Below, piece after piece: positions 6,361 to 13,224 of a stretch of 15,963 bases of DNA. Under the pieces are notes generated by a model. The model had not been told where the DNA came from. It saw only the letters and a list, made by a program, of their open reading frames with translations, and ran no database searches. Position 1 is the stretch's first letter, and each line of letters starts with the position of its first letter. Made by a program: the position numbers and the translations under genes. Origin of the DNA: JAKQHY01 sp034429475 (GTDB lineage Bacteria; Chloroflexota; Anaerolineae; B4-G1; SLSP01); contig DAOUGD010000345.1 of assembly GCA_034429475.1 (NCBI GenBank), positions 1 through 15,963 of the forward strand. The letters run 5' to 3'.

Positions 6361-7351
6361 ATTCCATCGGATACTTCAATCCCCACTGCGCGCGGATCGT
6401 ATCGAGGGTTTGCATCAGTTGCAGGGTCTCATCCAGCGGCATGACATCGCTTTCGAGTTTCCCGGCGCGGAGGCAGTCCATCACCGCGGCGGCCTCGTAG
6501 TTGTAGCCGTTGCCTTCCATCGGGCAGGCGATGACTTCGTCCGGATCCGGGGTGGGGGAGCGATAGAGCGAGAACGTGTCGCCGCGCCACCAGGGGGCGT
6601 GCAGGCGGATGCGGGCCTCCGTCCCGAAGATCGAGGCCTCGTGGTGCGTGGTGGTGCGGGTGGCGCACGTGAGTTGCGCCATCCGCCCGCCCGCGTAGCC
6701 GAAGAGCAGCGCGGCCTGCTCGTCCACGCCGGTCGCGCCGAGGCTCGCCAACGCGGCGATCTGAGTCGGCGGTCCGCCGAATACCATCGAGGCCAACTGC
6801 GCCGTGTAGATGCCCACGTCCAGCAGCCCGCCGCCGCCAAGCGCGGGGTTGAACAGCCGTCCCGCCGGGTCGAAGTCCGCGCGGAAGCCGAAGTCGGCGT
6901 GGAGCAGCCGCACCTCGCCGAGCGCCCCAACCGCCAGCAGCTCGCGCACCTTGCCCATCACCGGCAGGAAGCGCGTCCAGACGGCGTCCATCAAAAATAG
7001 CCCCTTGGCGCGCGCCCGGTCAATCATCAGGCTTGCCTGCGCCGCGTTGATGGCGAACGGCTTTTCACACAACACCGCTTTGCCCGCATCCAGGCAGAGC
7101 AGCGTGTTCTCGCAGTGGAGGTTGTGCGGCGTGGAGATGTAGATCACATCCACGTCCGGGTCTGCCGCCAACGCTTCATAGCTGGCGTGGCGGTGCGCCG
7201 CGCCGAACTGCGCGCCGAACATCTCCGCCGTCGCGTGCGTCCGCGATCCTACTGCGAACAATTCCGCGTCGGGCAGCACACTCAGGCCGGCGGCAAACTT
7301 TCGGGCAATGTTGCCGGTTCCTAAAATGCCCCATCGAATTTTTTCAGTCAT
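6359..7351 (-). CDS. Gfo/Idh/MocA-family oxidoreductase
   Basis: The 330-aa NAD(P)-dependent sugar or diol dehydrogenase has an N-terminal Rossmann domain (GILGTGNIARKFA at 8-20), the family motif CEKPF at 95-99 and the catalytic-region motif LDVGIY at 177-182. The histidine or tyrosine of the usual D-x-G-x-H/Y is here Y182. The block DAVWTRFLPVM at 122-132 resembles the dihydrodiol dehydrogenase branch. The start ATG at 7351 is preceded by GAGGAG at seven bases. A longer reading starting at 7366 has no ribosome binding site. Co-directional with the VOC, GH2, DinB and URO-D-like genes; with GH2 it suggests carbohydrate catabolism. The substrate is not predictable. Confidence 0.9.
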   Translation of the reverse strand: MTEKIRWGILGTGNIARKFAAGLSVLPDAELFAVGSRTHATAEMFGAQFGAAHRHASYEALAADPDVDVIYISTPHNLHCENTLLCLDAGKAVLCEKPFAINAAQASLMIDRARAKGLFLMDAVWTRFLPVMGKVRELLAVGALGEVRLLHADFGFRADFDPAGRLFNPALGGGGLLDVGIYTAQLASMVFGGPPTQIAALASLGATGVDEQAALLFGYAGGRMAQLTCATRTTTHHEASIFGTEARIRLHAPWWRGDTFSLYRSPTPDPDEVIACPMEGNGYNYEAAAVMDCLRAGKLESDVMPLDETLQLMQTLDTIRAQWGLKYPME

Positions 7352-7366
7352 GCGTTTTCTCCTCAA

Positions 7367-7593
7367 GTGCCTGGAAGTCAGCCATCAGATATGAGGTTCA
7401 TTGTATGCCTACTTACAGAGTAAACAAGCCTGTCCCCCGCCCTCTGCTGCACGAGCGCTTGGATAAATCCGACCGTTGAAACCGTTTGGGGCGGCTTGGA
7501 GCGCAAAACGCAGCAATGTGCGAAGGTGATTACCTAATTCATTGTATTTTTTATCGCAGATAATATGCTATTTGCGCAAAGATGTTAAAAAAG
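7367..7593. other. Intergenic region with no gene seen
   Basis: This is the gap between the divergent Gfo/Idh and cyclase genes. I see no open frame with a ribosome binding site and no tRNA. Small features are a direct repeat ACCGTT (in GACCGTTGAAACCGTTT near 7470-7485) and the short palindrome TTTGCGCAAA at 7571-7580, just upstream of the cyclase promoter. The latter could be a regulator site, or TTGCGC within it a weak -35. Confidence 0.4.
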
Positions 7594-7602
7594 TGTTATA
7601 AT
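7594..7602 (+). promoter_or_regulatory. Extended -10 promoter of the cyclase-exonuclease unit
   Basis: TGTTATAAT is a perfect -10 with the extended TG, identical to that of the tRNA gene at 30-38. TTGCGC at 7572-7577 is a possible weak -35 with a 19-base spacer. The predicted start near 7609 leaves a leader of about 33 bases. The ribosome binding site before ATG 7642 is weak: AAGGCGAG about 13 bases upstream. Confidence 0.65.
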
Positions 7603-7641
7603 AGGGATAGTATCTCTTTCAAGGCGAGACTTTAGCAGGCT

Positions 7642-9219
7642 ATGTCGGATCAAACCTATAAAGCGCACATTTTAGTTGTTGACGATAGTTACGAAATTCA
7701 AGACTTCCTCAAAAATGCCATCCTCGAACCGCAGGGCTACCAGGTGACTACTGCCTGGAATGGCGCCCAGGGACTGCGGGCGGTTCAGGAGCAGCCTCCC
7801 GATTTGATGTTGCTGGACTATGAGATGCCGGTGATGAATGGGATTGAGATGCTCCGCGTCCTTCATGAGCAAAAAATTCGTTTGCCTTCTATTTTGATCA
7901 CTTCTTATGGCTCGGAATCGGTGGCCGTCGAAGTATTTCGCCTGGGAGTGCGCGATTACGTCCCCAAACCCTTCACGATGGATGAGATTTTGCAAGCGAT
8001 CCAGCGGGTCCTCTATGCTGTTCATCTGGAACAGGAACGCGATGCGCTCTTTCTCAAACTCCAACAGGTCAACGCGCAGCTCGCCCAGCGCATCAAGGAA
8101 TTGGACACCCTGTATCACGTCAGCAAGTCGGTGACCACGTTACAGGAGCGCGATAAACTTCTGGAGCGTATTGTTGACGCCGCGCTGTATCTCACCGGCG
8201 CGCTGGAGGGGCAATTGGTGTTGATAGACCCCAGCACCGGCGAATTGCTGCCCCACGTCCAGCGGGAATCGCGCGGCCCAGGCCAAACCGCTCCTTCACC
8301 GCTCCAAAATATTGACACGCACGCGCCGGGGTTGATGATGAACGTGCCGTTGAAAGTCGGGCGGAACCTCGTGGGGGCGCTGACGGTGAGCAACAAACGC
8401 AACCGGCAGCCGCTCAATCAACAGGATCAGCGTCTGCTGCGCATGTTGGCCGACTACGCCGCCATCGCCATTGAAAATTTCCGGCTGTTGGCCGAAGTGG
8501 AGAACCGGCGCGAGCAAGAGAAACGTGAATTGCGCGACCGTTTTGCGCATTTCATGGCCCCGCCGGTGGTGGAGCGCATCCTCCAACGCCCGCAGAGCGT
8601 GCAGCCGGGCGGACATCGTCGGTCGGTGGCGGTGCTGTTTGCCGACCTGCGCGGCTTCACGGCCTTTGGCGCCACCGCTGCGCCGGAGGCGTTGATCACC
8701 GTCTTAAACCGCCACATGGCCGTCGCCGCTGAGGCGATAACCCAGGAAGAAGGAACGCTGGACAAATTTGTAGGGGATGAGGTGATGGCATTGTTCAACG
8801 CGCCCGCCTCCCTGGCCGATTACGCTTTACACGCCGTCAATGCGGCCTGGATCATCCAGCAGATGCTGAGCAAAGTCCACCAGACGTTCCCTGTGCACCA
8901 GCGGCTCCTGTTTGGTATCGGCATTGCGACCGGCGAAGCGGTGGTGGGCAATGTGGGCACGTACAGCCTCGTCAACTTTACGGCTATCGGGCCAACGGTC
9001 AGCAAAGCGCACGCCTTGCAGGAATTGGCTCCACCGGGAAAAATTTTGATTTGCCAAACGACGTATGAGATGGTAAAACCAATGGTACACGTCCGTACTT
9101 TGTCGCCTATCTGGATCAAAGGCCAGTTACATCCAGAACCGGTATATGAAGTGCAAAACGTCCAGTGGCGGATTCCCTTGCCGCAGCCTATCTTATACGA
9201 GGAGTTGCAGACGCGATGA
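7642..9219 (+). CDS. Response regulator-GAF-class III cyclase
   Basis: The 525-aa signalling protein has three domains. A receiver domain (about 8-125) carries D14/D15, phosphoacceptor D59 (LLDYEMPVMNG), T87 and K109. After a coiled coil (about 128-160) comes a GAF domain (about 165-285). A second helical linker (about 285-305) leads to a class III nucleotide cyclase domain (about 325-505). Both metal aspartates are present: D335 (FADLRGFT) and D379 (DKFVGDEVMALF). So are K375 and T447, which in this family favour ATP. The segment normally reading G-D-x-V-N-x-x-x-R is GPTVSKAHA. The transition-state Asn and Arg are therefore replaced by S454 and A458, and activity may be low or lost. No membrane segment. 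Its stop overlaps the next start (ATGA). Confidence 0.92.
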   Translation: MSDQTYKAHILVVDDSYEIQDFLKNAILEPQGYQVTTAWNGAQGLRAVQEQPPDLMLLDYEMPVMNGIEMLRVLHEQKIRLPSILITSYGSESVAVEVFRLGVRDYVPKPFTMDEILQAIQRVLYAVHLEQERDALFLKLQQVNAQLAQRIKELDTLYHVSKSVTTLQERDKLLERIVDAALYLTGALEGQLVLIDPSTGELLPHVQRESRGPGQTAPSPLQNIDTHAPGLMMNVPLKVGRNLVGALTVSNKRNRQPLNQQDQRLLRMLADYAAIAIENFRLLAEVENRREQEKRELRDRFAHFMAPPVVERILQRPQSVQPGGHRRSVAVLFADLRGFTAFGATAAPEALITVLNRHMAVAAEAITQEEGTLDKFVGDEVMALFNAPASLADYALHAVNAAWIIQQMLSKVHQTFPVHQRLLFGIGIATGEAVVGNVGTYSLVNFTAIGPTVSKAHALQELAPPGKILICQTTYEMVKPMVHVRTLSPIWIKGQLHPEPVYEVQNVQWRIPLPQPILYEELQTR

Positions 9220-9740
9220 CCGTTTTCTTCGATGTTGAAACCCAAAACACGTTTGATGAAGTCGGTGGACATTACCCGGAACGGATGCGCGTTTCGGTGG
9301 CGGTGACGTATAACACCGCCGACCAACAATTCCACCGCTACACGGAGGCTGAGATGGCCGATCTGGTCAAAGAGCTACAGAGCGCCGATTTGGTGGTCGG
9401 CTACAACTTGTACCACTTTGACTATCGCGTGATGACGCGCTACACGGGCGCGCCTCTCAATCAATTGCCGACGGTGGATATGTTGGACGTGATCCATCGC
9501 GCGCTGGGATTCCGCGTCAGCCTGGACTCGGTGGCCTCGGCGACGCTCGGCGTGGGAAAAAGCGCCGACGGCTTGCAGGCCGTCCGCTGGTGGCATGAGG
9601 GCAAGATCGAGGAAATCTTCCAGTATTGCGAAAAGGACGTGGCCGTCACCCGCGATGTTTACGAGTTCGGCAAGAAAAACCACTACGTGCAATATTACGA
9701 CCGGCGTTATCAGCCGAAGCGCGTGGCCGTGTCGTGGTAA
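9216..9740 (+). CDS. Predicted DEDDy-type 3'-5' exonuclease (RNase H-like fold)
   Basis: The 174-aa protein has the DEDD exonuclease pattern. D6 and E8 lie in FFDVETQ, D69 in VVGYNLYHFDYRV, and Y137/D141 in YCEKDVAVTRDVY. All four acidic ligands and the tyrosine of the DEDDy subgroup are present, so activity on DNA or RNA 3' ends is plausible. The arrangement resembles the YprB-type ribonuclease H-like domain standing alone. The ATG overlaps the cyclase stop as ATGA, which implies translational coupling; GAGGAG lies 11 bases upstream. A longer in-frame reading starting inside the cyclase gene is rejected because of this. Why an exonuclease is coupled to a signalling cyclase is unknown. Confidence 0.85.
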   Translation: MTVFFDVETQNTFDEVGGHYPERMRVSVAVTYNTADQQFHRYTEAEMADLVKELQSADLVVGYNLYHFDYRVMTRYTGAPLNQLPTVDMLDVIHRALGFRVSLDSVASATLGVGKSADGLQAVRWWHEGKIEEIFQYCEKDVAVTRDVYEFGKKNHYVQYYDRRYQPKRVAVSW

Positions 9741-9752
9741 GCAAAGTATCAA

Positions 9753-9783
9753 ACGCCGCGCGCTTTAACCAAGCGCGCGGCGT
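9753..9783. terminator. Bidirectional hairpin between convergent genes
   Basis: A 13-bp perfect stem (ACGCCGCGCGCTT at 9753-9765 with 9771-9783) closes the 5-base loop TAACC. It lies 12 bases after the exonuclease stop and 19 bases beyond the end of the convergent zinc-ribbon gene. It has no long T run, but its position suits a shared terminator. Confidence 0.75.
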
Positions 9784-9802
9784 CTTGTCGCCCCAACGCA
9801 AC

Positions 9803-10006
9803 TCAGGCTTCCGGTTCGTAAGCCTTGCGACCGTAGACCTTCTCGTAGGCGGCGCAGTAAGGGCACCCCAGCCGGGGTTCGACGTTTTTCACAAACCAAT
9901 ACAACAGCCCCTTCTGGCGTTTGCGCCCTTGCTTGCAGATGGGGCATTGATCCTTGCAGAATAATGCCATCTCGCGGTCTTTGTCCGTAATTCCTTGCTG
10001 TTCCAT
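9803..10006 (-). CDS. Small zinc-ribbon-like protein
   Basis: The 67-aa protein has two CxxC knuckles, C21PICK24-type and C48PYC51, plus an extra C17. This is a typical four-cysteine zinc ribbon. The segment between them is basic (KQGRKRQKG), which would suit nucleic-acid binding. The start ATG at 10006 is chosen because AGGAGGG lies five bases upstream. That ribosome binding site overlaps the stop codon of the DedA-like gene, so this is the last gene of the operon. No specific family is recognised. Confidence 0.8.
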   Translation of the reverse strand: MEQQGITDKDREMALFCKDQCPICKQGRKRQKGLLYWFVKNVEPRLGCPYCAAYEKVYGRKAYEPEA

Positions 10007-10016
10007 TCTAACCCTC

Positions 10017-10610
10017 CTATCCAAAAAGATTGTCGAGCAAATTGGACGATCCTGCGCCCAGATAGGCGATGATCAAAAACTTCACAATTTTGCCGGCCCA
10101 GGTGACGAGCAGGAACGTCGTCACCCGAATCTTGGTAATACCGGCAATAATGCCGGCGACATCAAAAAACGGGTTGGGGATCGCCGCCAGGACAAACAGG
10201 GCGACCAACCCGTGCCGTTTCATCCACCGTTCGAAGTGCTCGTACATGGCGCGGTTTTCGATGATGGCGTGTCCGCTTGTCCCGGCGAGATAGCCCGTCA
10301 TCTCCCCCAACGTTGCGCCGGCGGCGGACACAATCCCCACTGCCAGCGGATTGAACACGCCGCCGCCCGCAAACGCCGCCACAAACGTGGGCGCGGGCAG
10401 CACAATGGTGGCGTTGCCGATGACGCTGATCAGGAAGATGCCCACATAACCGTATTTGCCGACGGCCTGCAAGCGGTCCCGAAAGATAAAAATCCCCACC
10501 GTGATGGACACGGCCAGAATGATCCCGCCGAAACGGTACAACGTATTCCGCATTCTGGTTTTGCGATCTGGTGTTGGTTGACTCGTTAATGCGTTAGATG
10601 TTTCTTCCAT
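10017..10610 (-). CDS. DedA/VTT-domain membrane protein
   Basis: The 197-aa integral membrane protein belongs to the SNARE-associated (DedA/VTT, YqaA-like) family, whose members are linked to membrane lipid handling and proton-motive-force homeostasis. A first membrane helix lies at about 26-44 (GGIILAVSITVGIFIF). Hydrophobic segments follow around 55-80, 85-110, 133-157 and 163-185. Family landmarks are IVLPAPTF, GEMTGYLAG and IPNPFFDVAGIIAG, the last being the re-entrant loop with prolines. It starts at ATG 10610, only 18 bases after the methyltransferase stop. No clear Shine-Dalgarno is seen, which suggests coupling to the upstream gene. Confidence 0.88.
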   Translation of the reverse strand: MEETSNALTSQPTPDRKTRMRNTLYRFGGIILAVSITVGIFIFRDRLQAVGKYGYVGIFLISVIGNATIVLPAPTFVAAFAGGGVFNPLAVGIVSAAGATLGEMTGYLAGTSGHAIIENRAMYEHFERWMKRHGLVALFVLAAIPNPFFDVAGIIAGITKIRVTTFLLVTWAGKIVKFLIIAYLGAGSSNLLDNLFG

Positions 10611-10628
10611 AAATATTCTACGTTTTTT

Positions 10629-12023
10629 CTACCGTCGCAGGTGAACCGGGTAGCGGCTGCGTACTCTGCTGCCATCAGACTTGGCCCATCCCAGTGGGAA
10701 ACCGTCTACCGTCACCAACGCGAAACCGCCTAGGGTATCGTCCGACCAAAACCCGCCGCTCAGATATGGGGCGATGCGCGGATCATCCCGCGTCAATGGC
10801 GCACACTCTCGCGCCTCCTCCGGGCGCAGCGCCATCGCCAACGCGTGATCCGGGTTGATCCGGTCGTGGCGCAGGGAAGCCACCCACCAGCCGGGACGCA
10901 GAATGTGTAAGCCCTCCCACAAGTGGGGCGCCATCGGCGTGATGTACAACGTGTCGTCCTGGGCCAGGAACAAGCCGGCTTCCGGCGGCGCGTCCCGCAA
11001 GATGTCCCCCAGGGCCTTCTGATACAGCCGCAGCACCCGCCCCGGCAGACGCTGATCTTTCCAACGCTCCGGTAAATCATCAGGTGGTTCGCCTTTCCGG
11101 CGCAGCAGCGCGTAGAAGTGACCGTGCCCCGGCCCGGTGTGCGGCCAGAAGCGTCCCACGCGCCGCAGATCGTCCGGCGCTTCAATCCATTCAGGGCGAC
11201 CGGGGAACAGCCCCGGCAGGGAGGGCAAATCGGCCAGCTCAAAGTCGGGATGTTGCGCCAGGAACGCGGCAATGACGCCTTCGTCCTCTTCCGGCGCAAA
11301 CGTGCAGGTGCCGTAGAGCAAGCGTCCGCCAGGCCGCACCAACAGCGCCGCCTGCTCCATAATTGCCTGCTGCCGGTGCGCGTTGCCCTGAATTGTCGCC
11401 AGGCTCCAATCCTGGATGGCCTGCGAGTCGCGCGAAAACGTCCCTTCGCCGGAGCAGGGCGCATCCACCAGCACCGCGTCGAAGAGGCCGGGCCAGCGCG
11501 CGACCAGACGCTCCGGCGTTTCATTGACGACCAGGGCGTTGGTCACGCCCATGCGCTCGAGGTTCATCGCCAGCACTGTGACGCGGCGGCGCACCACCTC
11601 GTTGGCGACCAGCACGCCGCTGCCCTGCATCCGCGCGGCGATGTGGGTGGTCTTGCCGCCGGGCGCCGCCGCGATATCCAGCACCCATTCCCCCGGCTGC
11701 GGATCGAGCAGCACCGCCGCCGCCATCGCGCTGGGGTCCTGGCTGTAAAACATGCCTGCCGTGTGATACACGTCCGCGCCGATTTCGACGGCTTCCTGGA
11801 GCCAGACGCCTTCTGGACACCAGGGAATCGGCGCGACCGGCCAGGGGAGCTTTGCTTTGAGTGCGTCTAGCGGGCCGCGCCGGGGATTCAGGCGCAGGCC
11901 ATAGTCGCGGCGCGCGAGGGCCGTGAAGAAGGCCGGGGCTTCTTCGCCTAACCAGCGCGTCATCCGAGCGACAAAGTCCGGCGGCCAATGGGCCGGAACG
12001 GGACTGTCGGTGTTATTCTTCAA
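10629..12023 (-). CDS. rRNA cytosine-C5 methyltransferase, RsmF-like
   Basis: The 464-aa SAM-dependent RNA m5C methyltransferase belongs to the NOL1/NOP2/Sun group. The SAM site is VLDIAAAPGGKTTHIA (about 114-129). The two catalytic cysteines lie in DAPCSGEGTF (C190) and YGTCTFAPEEDE (C240, the nucleophile). The C-terminal part ends GFPLGWAKSDGSRVRSRYP, the PUA-like tail typical of RsmF rather than RsmB. The start is a TTG at 12023, seven bases after GGAG. Another TTG at 12029 is only one base from that site and is less likely. The start lies inside the end of the upstream gene, so translation is coupled. Confidence 0.9.
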   Translation of the reverse strand: MKNNTDSPVPAHWPPDFVARMTRWLGEEAPAFFTALARRDYGLRLNPRRGPLDALKAKLPWPVAPIPWCPEGVWLQEAVEIGADVYHTAGMFYSQDPSAMAAAVLLDPQPGEWVLDIAAAPGGKTTHIAARMQGSGVLVANEVVRRRVTVLAMNLERMGVTNALVVNETPERLVARWPGLFDAVLVDAPCSGEGTFSRDSQAIQDWSLATIQGNAHRQQAIMEQAALLVRPGGRLLYGTCTFAPEEDEGVIAAFLAQHPDFELADLPSLPGLFPGRPEWIEAPDDLRRVGRFWPHTGPGHGHFYALLRRKGEPPDDLPERWKDQRLPGRVLRLYQKALGDILRDAPPEAGLFLAQDDTLYITPMAPHLWEGLHILRPGWWVASLRHDRINPDHALAMALRPEEARECAPLTRDDPRIAPYLSGGFWSDDTLGGFALVTVDGFPLGWAKSDGSRVRSRYPVHLRR

Positions 12024-13074
12024 CCACAAACTCCAATTTCAGTCCAAAGCCACCGGACGAGCCAAAGGCGGTCTGGACGGTCTCGGCGACTTTGCCGGTT
12101 TCCAGCCATTCTTTGGTGCGGGTGTTGGGCACGGCCACCACCAGCGCCGTGGACGTGAGTTCGATGGCGCGTGTCGGCTTGAAGAACTTGAACAGGTTGC
12201 TGCGCATCTGAGGGCGCAGCGCGTCCAACGTATCGTTCCAAATCTTGTCGGCTGGCGATTCATCCGTCGGCGTTTCTGGCGCGGCTGACCCCGCCGGCGG
12301 CTCCGGTGCGGCGGGCGGCGGCGCAACCGGCGGTTCAAAGTTCCCCATTTCATCGTCGAGCATACTCAGCGGCATCGGCGGAACCTTGGCCAGGAGCCGT
12401 TGCAGCACCGTCTGGAAGCGCGCCGCGCCGGAGAGGTTGGTCATCCGGTGGCCCAGTTCCAGCCAGGCCGCCACGTCTTCGGCGGCGTTGGCAGATACCG
12501 CCTGCCGCGCCTGGGCCATATCCGGTTCGACGCCGGTTTCCCGCGCAAACGCGAGCAGTGAGTCCAACGCGCTCTGCTGGGCAGGCGGTAACGCCGGGGC
12601 GGCAGCCGGTTGGGGTGGGGCGGCGGGTTTGGGCGTCGGCGGCGCGGCGGCTGGCTTGGGCGCGGCGGCAGCCGATTTGCTCTTGGCGGCGGGCGGCTCC
12701 GGCGGACGCTTGCCTGGCGCGGCTTCCGGCTGTTCTTCGAGCATTGCCGTTGGTGCCTCAAAGGTAAGGTTGAGCGCATAGCGCGGCTGGCTGGCGTTGG
12801 CGTTTTCGGGATGCTCCGTCAGATAGCCGGCGTACAGACATTCCTGCACGGCTTTCTCGGCGTCGCGGCGCTCCGGGATGCCGGCATTTTGCATCAACTC
12901 GTTCAGGCCGACCCAGGGCGCTCCCGCCGCAGGGGGATTCCCCAACGTCTGGCGGATGGCGACGCACAAGACTTTCCAGGCGTTGCCGGACAGGGTGGGC
13001 ATGAGATAGTCAAACACGGTATTCTTAAGGATAATGCAGTCTTGTAAGGGGTTGTTAAATAGCCTGTCGCTCAT
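12013..13074 (-). CDS. Winged-helix replication-type protein with DnaA domain I
   Basis: The 353-aa protein has three parts. The N-terminal 15-105 (NTVFDYLMPTLSGNAWKVL, then ERRDAEKAVQECLYAGYL) looks like the winged helix of phage or plasmid replication initiators. A Pro/Ala/Lys-rich linker spans about 112-165 and again 248-272, separated by a helical segment (166-235). The C-terminal 277-353 (KIWNDTLDALRPQM... TSTALVVAVPN... FGLKLEFVVEE) matches DnaA domain I, which binds DnaB helicase or DiaA-like partners. There is no AAA+ ATPase and no DnaA-box-binding domain IV. The start ATG at 13074 has AGGAGG nine bases upstream. First gene of the operon. A role in helicase recruitment or replication control is inference. 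Confidence 0.8.
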   Translation of the reverse strand: MSDRLFNNPLQDCIILKNTVFDYLMPTLSGNAWKVLCVAIRQTLGNPPAAGAPWVGLNELMQNAGIPERRDAEKAVQECLYAGYLTEHPENANASQPRYALNLTFEAPTAMLEEQPEAAPGKRPPEPPAAKSKSAAAAPKPAAAPPTPKPAAPPQPAAAPALPPAQQSALDSLLAFARETGVEPDMAQARQAVSANAAEDVAAWLELGHRMTNLSGAARFQTVLQRLLAKVPPMPLSMLDDEMGNFEPPVAPPPAAPEPPAGSAAPETPTDESPADKIWNDTLDALRPQMRSNLFKFFKPTRAIELTSTALVVAVPNTRTKEWLETGKVAETVQTAFGSSGGFGLKLEFVVEE

Positions 13075-13107
13075 GGTAGTTTGCCTCCTGTGGTTTGATT
13101 GTCTTTT

Positions 13108-13136
13108 ATTATACAACCAAACGTCAGTCTGCGCAG
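13108..13136 (-). promoter_or_regulatory. Promoter of the DnaA-domain/RsmF/DedA operon
   Basis: On the minus strand a perfect TATAAT (13108-13113) lies 17 bases after CTGCGC (13131-13136), a poor -35. The 5' leader would be about 27 bases before ATG 13074. This promoter points away from the AbiE promoter. Confidence 0.6.
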
Positions 13137-13167
13137 GTGTTATGACGTGGTTGCACTCGCATTAACC

Positions 13168-13196
13168 TTGACATTCCCTTTCTCGTGTTGTAAAAT
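13168..13196 (+). promoter_or_regulatory. Strong sigma-70 promoter of the AbiE operon
   Basis: A perfect TTGACA (13168-13173), a 17-base spacer and TAAAAT (13191-13196, five of six) form the best promoter in the window. The -10 lies inside the palindrome at 13188-13224, so a repressor bound there would block it. Confidence 0.88.
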
Positions 13197-13224
13197 CCTT
13201 ATATTCAATATAAGGATTTTACAA
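13188..13224. promoter_or_regulatory. 37-bp palindromic operator over the AbiE -10 and start codon
   Basis: Arms of 18 bases (TTGTAAAATCCTTATATT and its exact complement) flank a single central C at 13206. The palindrome covers the -10 (13191-13196), the expected transcription start, the Shine-Dalgarno AAGGA (13212-13216) and the A of the ATG at 13224. Half of it lies upstream of the transcript, so it must act as a DNA site rather than an RNA hairpin. AbiEi antitoxins are known to repress their own promoter through inverted repeats, which fits. Confidence 0.85.

Noticed and set aside
12013..13074. Annotation as DnaA or as DNA polymerase III tau
   Set aside because: There are no Walker motifs and no domain IV. 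Only the C-terminal 75 residues resemble DnaA domain I, and the Pro/Ala-rich linkers alone do not make a tau subunit.
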